From NCBI GenBank assembly GCA_031290715.1, contig JAITNA010000090.1, positions 1 through 5,154 of the forward strand: DNA of 5,154 nucleotides, read 5' to 3'. The DNA is from Eubacteriales Family XIII. Incertae Sedis bacterium. GTDB lineage: Bacteria > Bacillota > Clostridia > Peptostreptococcales > Anaerovoracaceae. Both the position numbers and the translations under genes were made by a program. The notes beneath the pieces are model-generated. The model ran no database searches. It worked only from the letters and a program-made list of their open reading frames with translations, and was not told the DNA's origin. Positions 1 through 5,154 of the stretch are shown piece after piece; positions within the stretch are counted from its first letter, which is position 1; every line of letters begins with the position of its first letter.

Positions 1-692
1 CCGTCCGCCGTCGTGTAGCTGGTGCCCGCGAAGCTCACCGGCACAAAATTTGGCGTCAGCGGGGGATTCAGCGCGGCGTATGGCGGCGTTTTCTCCACCC
101 CGTAGATGATGTTGTCGAAGGCAAACGCCGTGTGGCCGAGCCCATAGGTCAGCGTGGAACGCGTCACGGTGTCAAAGCCGCCGAGATCGTAATAGCCCTC
201 ATTGTCCTTGTTCGGCGAGGACGAGTCGGTCAGAATGCGCCCTTGCTCATCCCCGATGGAACTGAAGAGGCCCTCACTCTGCCAAAACTGAACGTGCGTC
301 ATGGACGCCGTGCCGTAGAGCGTCTGCGGGACACCCCCGGCCGCGGCTTCCGCGATATACTTCCCGTCTTCCTGACTGTCCTCAATCGGCAAGGACGGAT
401 AAGCTTCCACATAATAGGCAAAAGGGGTGTTCCCATAAAGGTTTACCCGAAAATCCTGCGTACCCGATAGCCCCGGGACTGCGCCATGGACATGGTCCCA
501 TTCGCCGGCGCCGTTCTCTGCGCCGCTCGGATTCAAGATGTAATGGACGTTGCCGACACCCGCTATCTCAATGCTTTTCACTTCGTTTCCTGCTGCAAAT
601 ACCTGCATCGGCATGAGCGCTGCTATCATACCTACGCACATGATGATTGAGGCCAAGGTCAGCAGCCTGTATGGAATTTTATTGATAACCAA
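1..692 (-). CDS. Exported protein with Tp47 domain A-like region, 3' end off the window (partial)
   Basis: An uninterrupted minus-strand frame gives 230 codons and runs off the left edge. I chose the TTG at 692-690 as start because AAAAGGAG (707-700) lies 7 nt before it; no ATG upstream in frame competes. Residues 1-34 form a signal peptide: K5/R9, a hydrophobic core at about 10-27, and a likely cleavage near VFA-AG (31-35). After a beta-rich stretch, residues 126-137 (YGTASMTHVQFW) and 172-180 (GFDTVTRST), followed by a G-H-x-A-F segment (186-190), match in order the Tp47 lipoprotein of Treponema pallidum as I remember it, where these lie in the N-terminal domain A. Tp47-domain proteins also occur in anaerobic Gram-positives, as secreted or surface proteins of poorly known role; Tp47 itself binds penicillin. 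There is no lipobox Cys, so anchoring would need a C-terminal signal outside the window. It is transcribed away from the flavin operon and shares its operator type. The CDS is secure; the family call is from memory and good but unproven. Confidence 0.85.
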   Translation of the reverse strand, partial: MVINKIPYRLLTLASIIMCVGMIAALMPMQVFAAGNEVKSIEIAGVGNVHYILNPSGAENGAGEWDHVHGAVPGLSGTQDFRVNLYGNTPFAYYVEAYPSLPIEDSQEDGKYIAEAAAGGVPQTLYGTASMTHVQFWQSEGLFSSIGDEQGRILTDSSSPNKDNEGYYDLGGFDTVTRSTLTYGLGHTAFAFDNIIYGVEKTPPYAALNPPLTPNFVPVSFAGTSYTTAD

Positions 693-699
693 TGCTTTT

Positions 700-707
700 C
701 TCCTTTT
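700..707 (-). promoter_or_regulatory. Ribosome binding site of the Tp47-like gene
   Basis: AAAAGGAG read on the minus strand lies 7 nt before the TTG at 692. It decides a TTG start that would otherwise be doubtful, and it rules out the in-frame TTG at 710-708, which overlaps this site and has no RBS of its own. Confidence 0.8.
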
Positions 708-758
708 CAAATTCTTGATATGCTCTATCGGTTTAGTGACGGCGGCGGCTAATAGTTG

Positions 759-774
759 GTTAGCGATGGCTAAC
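759..774. promoter_or_regulatory. Operator palindrome O1 (GTTAGC-N4-GCTAAC)
   Basis: This is a perfect inverted repeat, GTTAGC (759-764), GATG spacer, GCTAAC (769-774), and the flanking TTG/CAA partly extends it. It lies about 12-27 nt downstream of the predicted start of the minus-strand transcript, a position fit for a roadblock or cooperative repressor site. Half-site centres are 10 bp apart, one helical turn, as expected for a dimeric helix-turn-helix regulator. The regulator is not in the window. Confidence 0.75.
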
Positions 775-778
775 AATA

Positions 779-794
779 GTTAGCAATGACTAAC
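779..794. promoter_or_regulatory. Operator palindrome O2 (GTTAGC-N4-ACTAAC)
   Basis: This second copy has one mismatch: GTTAGC (779-784), AATG, ACTAAC (789-794). It starts exactly 20 bp after O1, so the two sites are in phase on the same face of the helix. It covers the predicted -10/+1 area of the minus-strand promoter, so a bound protein should block RNA polymerase there. Confidence 0.75.
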
Positions 795-821
795 CATACC
801 GCAGGATCCGCATATTGTCAA
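793..821 (-). promoter_or_regulatory. Promoter of the Tp47-like gene
   Basis: Read on the minus strand there is a perfect -35 TTGACA (821-816), a 17-bp spacer and a -10 TATGGT (798-793, 4 of 6 to consensus). The start would be near 786, giving a leader of about 94 nt. The -10 abuts operator O2. This is a sigma-A-type promoter by sequence only. Confidence 0.65.
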
Positions 822-857
822 GCACATTTTTTCAAAAATACTGATCAAAAAATATAC

Positions 858-887
858 TTGACAAGGTCCTTTTCTTAGTGTTATAGT
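858..887 (+). promoter_or_regulatory. Promoter of the flavin/Fe-S operon
   Basis: A perfect -35 TTGACA (858-863) is followed by an 18-bp spacer and -10 TATAGT (882-887, 5 of 6); reading TTATAG at 881 would give a 17-bp spacer. Transcription should begin near 893-895, at the left edge of operator O3. It is back to back with the minus-strand promoter, with about 36 bp between the two -35 boxes. Confidence 0.75.
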
Positions 888-894
888 GCAGCAA

Positions 895-910
895 GTTAGC
901 AAACGCTAAC
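895..910. promoter_or_regulatory. Operator palindrome O3 (GTTAGC-N4-GCTAAC)
   Basis: This is a perfect copy of the O1 arms: GTTAGC (895-900), AAAC, GCTAAC (905-910). It begins at the predicted transcription start of the rightward operon, about 45 nt before the first start codon. The same arms and 4-bp spacer at O1, O2 and O3 indicate that one regulator, probably a repressor, controls both divergent units. Confidence 0.8.
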
Positions 911-942
911 CGTAAATTGAGAATTTGGATAGGCTGCCGCGT

Positions 943-947
943 AAGGA
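943..947 (+). promoter_or_regulatory. Ribosome binding site of the first FMN-binding gene
   Basis: AAGGA lies 8 nt before ATG 956. It supports ATG 956 over an in-frame TTG at 917, which has no Shine-Dalgarno sequence and would add 13 residues that disturb the signal-anchor N-terminus. Confidence 0.65.
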
Positions 948-955
948 TTCAGGAC

Positions 956-1786
956 ATGACAAAAAATACGGACAAACCTCATATATTTGCTCATATTGCA
1001 GACAGCAGCCTTCCTGCTTTCCTGCCGCTTCTCATCGTTTTGGTGATTTTGGCTGTACCTGTGAGCCGGACGGCGACGCACGCGGCGGCAGGCGGTACGA
1101 AAGCAGCGGTTGTAGATGTTGAGTCTATCATCAACCGCAACGCGGAGGCCGGCCTTCTTGCCGGGATGGCAAACAGCGCGGCGCAGACAGACGGCGGCGA
1201 CCCCGCATCGGCATCGGATTCGGAAACGGCCGCAGGCTCAAAATCCGCATCCGGTACGGACAAGGCGCAGACAACCGCCGGCGGCGGGGGCGGCAGTACG
1301 CAGAGCCCGGCTCCCGGGACCGGCAGCACACAGGACGGCGGCGCCGGGCAGGCAGACGGGGGCGGGGGCGATTCCAATACGAATGGTTCCGGCAGCGGGG
1401 GCAGTGCAAGCGGAGGGGATGCCGGTACAAACAACTCAAATACAAACAACTCAAATACAAACAACACCGGCAATACTTCCGGCAGCCCGGACAGCACAGG
1501 GGGCAGCGTTTCCGGCGGGCCATACACTGACGGAAGCTATCGCGGGGGGGCGAGAGGGTACAAGAGCATGTTCTACGCCACGGTCACCATCCAAAACGGA
1601 TGGATCGCCGGCATCTCAATCGAACAAGCAGACGACGAGGAATATATGAGCCAATGTACCGGCATCATCAATCAGATCATCAATCAGCAAACCACGGACG
1701 GCATCGATACGGTCAGCGGATGCACGCTTTCCTCAAACGGGATATTGGGTTCGGTCAGAGCTGCGCTCGACCAGTGTAGGAAATAA
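956..1786 (+). CDS. Membrane-anchored FMN-binding domain protein with long Gly/Ser/Asn linker
   Basis: The protein has 276 residues from ATG 956. A single hydrophobic segment (about 19-36) follows a charged N-terminus and should act as signal anchor or signal peptide. Residues about 74-188 are low complexity, rich in Gly, Ser, Thr, Asn, Asp and Ala, and should be a flexible extracytosolic tether. Residues 189-275 form an FMN-binding domain of the NqrC/RnfG type: Y-T-D-G-S-Y-R-G (190-197), a beta hairpin with an I-x-N-G-W-I turn, then D251-T-V-S254-G-C-T257-L-S-S. In this family ApbE links FMN by a phosphoester to the Thr of the SGAT motif, so T257 is the expected acceptor; here Cys256 replaces the usual Ala. 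Its stop codon abuts the apbE start, so modifier and substrate are coupled. It is inferred to be a mobile flavin electron carrier outside the membrane. Function of the family is well supported; the electron partner is unknown. Confidence 0.88.
   Translation: MTKNTDKPHIFAHIADSSLPAFLPLLIVLVILAVPVSRTATHAAAGGTKAAVVDVESIINRNAEAGLLAGMANSAAQTDGGDPASASDSETAAGSKSASGTDKAQTTAGGGGGSTQSPAPGTGSTQDGGAGQADGGGGDSNTNGSGSGGSASGGDAGTNNSNTNNSNTNNTGNTSGSPDSTGGSVSGGPYTDGSYRGGARGYKSMFYATVTIQNGWIAGISIEQADDEEYMSQCTGIINQIINQQTTDGIDTVSGCTLSSNGILGSVRAALDQCRK
1426..1465 (+). repeat. 15-bp tandem repeat in the linker coding region
   Basis: The unit TACAAACAACTCAAA occurs at 1426-1440 and 1441-1455, followed by a 10-bp partial copy at 1456-1465 (about 2.7 copies). 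It encodes Asn-Ser-Asn-Thr-Asn-type repeats (about residues 158-170). The unit is a multiple of 3, so copy-number change would lengthen or shorten the tether without a frameshift. Confidence 0.85.
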
Positions 1787-2851
1787 ATGAAAAGCAACGC
1801 CTTGATTTTTTGCATAGCCGTGTCGGTATTCCTCCTTGCAGTTTCCGGCTGCGGCGCGAATCCCGGGGGCGGCCAAGACGCGGGCGAAGCGCCCATAGCG
1901 GCGGATGAAAGCGTTCGCTACAATCACGTAGACTTCGTAATGGGTACAGTCGTCGATATCACGCTCTATGCAAAAGGAGCGGACAAAACGAACGAGATTC
2001 CTCCCATCCTGTCAGAAATCGAGAACAAGCTGATATCATGGCGAAATGACGACTCCGAACTTGCGCGGATTAATAAGGGCGCCGGGTCGCCTATGGAAAT
2101 ATCCGACGAGATGAAAAATTATTTGGAAAACGCAATCGCAATCGCGGCGAATTCGGGCGGCGCCTTTGATCCGACGGTCGGCGGGCTGTCGAGGTTATGG
2201 GATTTTGATAATGAAGAGGAAATCATCCCCGGGCAGGAAGCCATTGCGGAGTTGCTGAATCATGTCGGCTATGAAAAGATCGCCGTCGAGGGCAATACCA
2301 TCTCGCTAACGGGCGGCGTTAGCATCGATTTGGGCGGTATCGGCAAGGGTATCGGCTGCGATGAAGTGCAAAAATACCTCGAAGAAAATGAGGAGATCAC
2401 CGGTGCTTTGATCAACATCGGAGGAAGCAGTACCGTCGTCTATGGCGCAAAAGCAAGCGGGGAGCCGTGGAAAATCGCACTGCAAAATCCAAGGGACAGC
2501 GCCGGGTACGCGGGGGCGCTGACGTTGGCCGGGACACATTACATCTCAACATCGGGGGATTACGAAAAATATTTTGAGAAAGACGGGAAGCGATACCACC
2601 ACATTCTAGACCCGGCGACCGGATATCCGGCAGAAAGCGGGTTGATGTCCGTCACGGTCGCGGCGAGCAGCGGCGCGCTGAGCGATGCCCTCTCGACAGC
2701 CTGCTTCGTGTTGGGAAAGGAGAAGTCGATGGCGCTTCTTTCAAAATATGATGCCGAGGCCGTATTTATCGGGAGCGATAAAAACATAACGGTCACGGAC
2801 GGCCTGAAAGAGAATTTTGAGTTAATGTCGGATGATTACAGGGTAGTTTGA
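1787..2851 (+). CDS. apbE: ApbE: FAD:protein FMN transferase, lipoprotein
   Basis: This 354-residue protein has normal family length. It starts at the ATG directly after the upstream stop, with AGGA 5 nt before it. The signal peptide ends in a lipobox V-S-G-C with lipidation at Cys22, placing it on the outer face of the membrane. Family landmarks are all present: M-G-T (52-54), D-L-G-G-I-G-K-G (181-188), I-N-I-G-G (209-213), S-T-S-G-D-Y-E (254-260), H-H-I-L-D-P-x-T-G (271-279) and S-D-A-L-S-T-A (299-305), with D300 and T304 in the Mg2+-binding positions. ApbE enzymes split FAD and attach FMN to Thr or Ser of exported FMN-binding domains; the natural substrates here are the FMN-binding proteins encoded immediately before and after. 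No sign of decay. It is not expected to make thiamine, the older annotation of this name. Confidence 0.96.
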   Translation: MKSNALIFCIAVSVFLLAVSGCGANPGGGQDAGEAPIAADESVRYNHVDFVMGTVVDITLYAKGADKTNEIPPILSEIENKLISWRNDDSELARINKGAGSPMEISDEMKNYLENAIAIAANSGGAFDPTVGGLSRLWDFDNEEEIIPGQEAIAELLNHVGYEKIAVEGNTISLTGGVSIDLGGIGKGIGCDEVQKYLEENEEITGALINIGGSSTVVYGAKASGEPWKIALQNPRDSAGYAGALTLAGTHYISTSGDYEKYFEKDGKRYHHILDPATGYPAESGLMSVTVAASSGALSDALSTACFVLGKEKSMALLSKYDAEAVFIGSDKNITVTDGLKENFELMSDDYRVV

Positions 2852-2861
2852 AAGGTGAAAA

Positions 2862-3341
2862 ATGATCACAAAACACTTTATTGAAAAATTGGCCGCGTGC
2901 CTCGTCATCGTCGCAGCGATACTCTACTTCAACCACTTGATGAACGTGAACAGCGAACTTGAAAAAGCGAACGGGGAGATTGTAAATCTGAGCGCGGAGC
3001 TCGAAAAGGCAAACGGGCAGCTGGAAACGCTGCAGGCGGCGGGCGTACCGGGGGTTGTTTATGGGACGAGCTATCAGGATGGCATATACAGCGGCGCAGG
3101 CGAAGGCGAGGGCGGCCCGATCTCTTTGCAAGTGACCATTGAAGGCGGGCTCATCACCAAAATCGAAATCATGACCGCGGATTATGAAGATGAGAAGACA
3201 CTCGGCAAGAGCCTTGATGTGCTTGACGAGATACTGACGGCGCAAGGTACCGATGTGGCGCCCATATCGGGTGCGGAAGCAACTTCCGCGGGGATCATCG
3301 AAGGCGTCAGCGCGGCTTTGTATTCGGCGGTGAATCCATGA
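2862..3341 (+). CDS. Short membrane-anchored FMN-binding domain protein with coiled coil and atypical flavinylation motif
   Basis: The protein has 159 residues; AAAGGTG (2851-2857) precedes ATG 2862, 10 bp after the apbE stop. A hydrophobic segment at about 9-27 anchors it. A charged Leu/Glu/Lys stretch follows, made of two 14-residue repeats (31-44 and 45-58, each with E-L-E-K-A-N-G), which suggests a short coiled coil for dimerisation or for holding the domain off the membrane. The FMN-binding domain spans about 66-157, with Y-Q-D-G-I-Y-S-G (71-78) and I-E-G-G-L-I-T-K-I. At the flavinylation site it reads S136-G-A-E139-A-T-S-A-G-I: aligned without a gap to the usual SGATxS, the acceptor Thr is Glu139, and the Asp three residues before the Ser is Ala. 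T141 is the nearest hydroxyl. It may bind FMN non-covalently, use T141, or act without flavin. The last 4 bp overlap the next gene. Confidence 0.85.
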   Translation: MITKHFIEKLAACLVIVAAILYFNHLMNVNSELEKANGEIVNLSAELEKANGQLETLQAAGVPGVVYGTSYQDGIYSGAGEGEGGPISLQVTIEGGLITKIEIMTADYEDEKTLGKSLDVLDEILTAQGTDVAPISGAEATSAGIIEGVSAALYSAVNP

Positions 3342-4189
3342 GCGGAAAAAATCGGGTAAACGCGGCCGCCCTTGCGAGATTTGTGATTCAAATCATCTTT
3401 TTCATTTTCCTGCCCGCCTTGTTTTCGTCCGCTTTCAACGGCATAAAGTACATCGTAAATCAAATTTCGGGCGGCGAGATGATTGGCTGGACGCCTTTCG
3501 TTGAAATCTTGGCTGTGCTGCTGTTTTTCACCTTTCTCTTCGGCCGATTTTTCTGCGGATACGCCTGTGCTTTCGGCAGCCTCGGCGACTGGCTCTTTTC
3601 CCTTTCGGCTTTCGCGCAGAAGAAAACCATAGGCAAGGTATTGAAATTCCCGGAGAAAGCCATACGAATCCTGTCTTATGCAAAGTATTTGGTTTTGGCG
3701 TTTGTCGTAATATTCTGCTTTGCCGGCGTCTACGCAAAGGCCGCCGTGCTCGACCCGTGGGAAGTGTTTGGAATATTTAGGTCCGGATACTTTAATATAG
3801 AAGGCCGCATACCGATGACCATTGTCTTTGTATTGATCCTTTGCGGCATGCTGCTGATTGAGCGCTTCTTTTGCATGTTTCTCTGCCCGATGGGCGCGGT
3901 GTTCGCGCTGCTGCCAATGCTTCCGTTCACGACTTTTAACAGAAAAAAAGAGGACTGCATCAAAGGCTGCAGCATTTGCGAAAAGGCTTGCCCCGCGAAT
4001 ATTTCACTCGGCGAGGATGCCCGCAGTACCTCAGAATGCTTCCAATGCGGAAAATGCGCCGCAAAATGCCCAAAAGGAAATATCAGGCTCGGCATCAGGA
4101 AATTGGCAGGCACGGAAATCCGGCTCGCAATCGTGAAGGCCGCCGCACTTTTTGCCGTTTGTTATTTCAGGCCTTTTGGGGATTTTTAA
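3338..4189 (+). CDS. NapH-like membrane protein with two 4Fe-4S ferredoxin motifs
   Basis: The protein has 283 residues; ATG 3338 overlaps the previous stop (ATGA), so it is translationally coupled. Hydrophobic segments lie at about 13-32, 54-72, 114-134 and 159-176, with a further one at about 262-276. Conserved polyferredoxin-family membrane motifs are G-R-F-F-C73-G-Y-A-C77 and E-R-F-F-C179-M-F-L-C183-P; the first has Ala78 where Pro is usual. Two cluster motifs follow: C207-x3-C211-x2-C214-x3-C218-P and C234-x2-C237-x2-C240-x3-C244-P. The first has a 3-residue first gap instead of 2. With four helices before them, the clusters should face the cytosol. NapH/RdxA/NosR-like proteins pass electrons across the membrane to exported redox partners; here the partners would be the flavinylated domains of this operon. 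It is not true NapH, as no nitrate reductase genes are present. It ends only 20 bp before the rRNA -35 box. Confidence 0.9.
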   Translation: MSGKNRVNAAALARFVIQIIFFIFLPALFSSAFNGIKYIVNQISGGEMIGWTPFVEILAVLLFFTFLFGRFFCGYACAFGSLGDWLFSLSAFAQKKTIGKVLKFPEKAIRILSYAKYLVLAFVVIFCFAGVYAKAAVLDPWEVFGIFRSGYFNIEGRIPMTIVFVLILCGMLLIERFFCMFLCPMGAVFALLPMLPFTTFNRKKEDCIKGCSICEKACPANISLGEDARSTSECFQCGKCAAKCPKGNIRLGIRKLAGTEIRLAIVKAAALFAVCYFRPFGDF

Positions 4190-4209
4190 CGAAAAAACGC
4201 AAAATGTGC

Positions 4210-4239
4210 TTGACGCGCCCTTGCGGGGAACTATATAAT
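4210..4239 (+). promoter_or_regulatory. Strong rRNA-type promoter upstream of 23S
   Basis: TTGACG (4210-4215), an 18-bp spacer and a perfect -10 TATAAT (4234-4239) are followed by a likely start near 4246. An AT-rich stretch lies just upstream (4183-4207), as in UP elements. No rho-independent terminator is visible between the NapH-like gene and this promoter, so operon read-through into rRNA is possible. Confidence 0.75.
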
Positions 4240-4245
4240 AGTCAA

Positions 4246-4546
4246 GCTGACTTCGAAAGAGGGGAGCAAAAATGTACCTTGAAAACTGAACAATGAAACA
4301 TCAATAGATCAAACAAAGATCTAACGAGAGAAATCGAGAGTAATACCTACAAGTTTTAATAAATGACGAAGCAAAGTCTTTTTGAAGCTGAAAGGGTAAG
4401 ACTACGATTTCAACCGAGAAAACCAGAAAAAAAGCAATTACCGATTAAAAATTTAACAATAGGTAATAAATCCTGACAATCGCATGTCAGGTAAAACAAG
4501 TTTCGCACAGGATTTTTTTCATAATGGGAAAGAGCCAAGCGAAGCA
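4246..4546 (+). other. Leader / ITS-like sequence before 23S rRNA
   Basis: About 300 nt are without a credible gene. The stretch TGTACCTTGAAAA (4273-4285), continuing ACTGAACA, resembles the boxA antitermination element found in Firmicutes rRNA leaders and 16S-23S spacers. Inverted repeats follow: TAGATC/GATCTA (4305-4310 with 4318-4323), AGTCTT/AAGACT (4375-4380 with 4398-4403), ATTACC/GGTAAT (4437-4442 with 4462-4467), and a perfect 7-bp hairpin CCTGACA/TGTCAGG (4472-4478 with 4485-4491, 6-nt loop). These fit a structured precursor with processing sites. No tRNA is present in it. None of the hairpins has a following U-tract, so none is called as a terminator. Confidence 0.65.

Positions 4547-5154
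<608 letters not shown>

Noticed and set aside
132..783. Two plus-strand open frames at 132-470 and 550-783
   Set aside because: They lie opposite the minus-strand exported protein, which has a signal peptide, RBS and promoter. The second one also runs through the operator region and carries no coherent domain.
917..955. TTG start at 917 extending the first FMN-binding protein by 13 residues
   Set aside because: There is no Shine-Dalgarno before it, whereas ATG 956 has AAGGA 8 nt upstream and gives a normal signal-anchor N-terminus.
991..1527. Minus-strand open frame rich in Pro, Ala and Leu, opposite the linker
   Set aside because: It is the antisense shadow of GC-rich Gly/Ser codons. It has no RBS or recognisable domain and lies wholly inside a well-supported gene.
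2305..2323. Inverted repeat GCTAACG/CGTTAGC inside apbE, resembling the operator half-sites
   Set aside because: The half-sites point in the opposite order and are 13 bp apart, unlike the 10-bp spacing of O1-O3. The segment encodes ordinary ApbE sequence, so it is probably chance, though an internal regulator site is not excluded.
4472..4520. Hairpin CCTGACA/TGTCAGG followed at 4513 by a run of T as a possible terminator
   Set aside because: The T run is about 20 nt beyond the stem, and the hairpin lies between the promoter and the 23S gene, where termination would be self-defeating. It is better explained as precursor RNA structure.

Overview
The window looks like part of the chromosome of an anaerobic, low-to-mid GC Gram-positive bacterium, most likely class Clostridia. 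The evidence is the 5' domain of the 23S rRNA with its Firmicutes-type leader, strong sigma-A-like TTGACA/TATAAT promoters, purine-rich Shine-Dalgarno sequences, and a Gram-positive set of exported redox proteins. Genus and species cannot be read from it.

Layout. (1) Positions 1-692, minus strand: the N-terminal 230 residues of an exported protein whose C-terminus lies beyond the left edge. It starts with TTG after a very good RBS and resembles domain A of Treponema pallidum Tp47. (2) Positions 693-955: a divergent control region with two back-to-back promoters and three copies of one palindrome, GTTAGC-N4-GCTAAC. Two copies lie over and just after the leftward start site, and one sits just after the rightward start site. 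(3) Positions 956-4189, plus strand: a tight four-gene operon with junctions of 0 bp, 10 bp and a 4-bp ATGA overlap. It encodes a membrane-anchored FMN-binding protein with a long Gly/Ser/Asn linker, an ApbE lipoprotein (FAD:protein FMN transferase), a second short FMN-binding protein with a membrane anchor and coiled coil, and a NapH-like membrane protein with two 4Fe-4S clusters. (4) Positions 4210-5154: an rRNA-type promoter, a roughly 300-nt leader with a boxA-like element and hairpins, then the first ~608 nt of 23S rRNA, running off the right edge. No 16S rRNA or tRNA lies in between.

How the genes work together (inference from known families). The NapH-like protein would take electrons from a cytosolic or membrane donor and pass them across the membrane. 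ApbE would attach FMN covalently to a Thr on the extracytosolic FMN-binding domain(s). The FMN domain on its long flexible tether would then carry electrons outward to an unknown acceptor. The shared operator suggests that the Tp47-like surface protein belongs to the same regulon and may be a partner, receptor or cofactor/metal-acquisition component. The regulator itself is not in the window.

The most noteworthy points are the shared operator linking a Tp47-like protein to a flavinylation operon, the second FMN domain lacking the usual acceptor Thr, and a 23S rRNA gene that appears to have its own promoter with no adjacent 16S.
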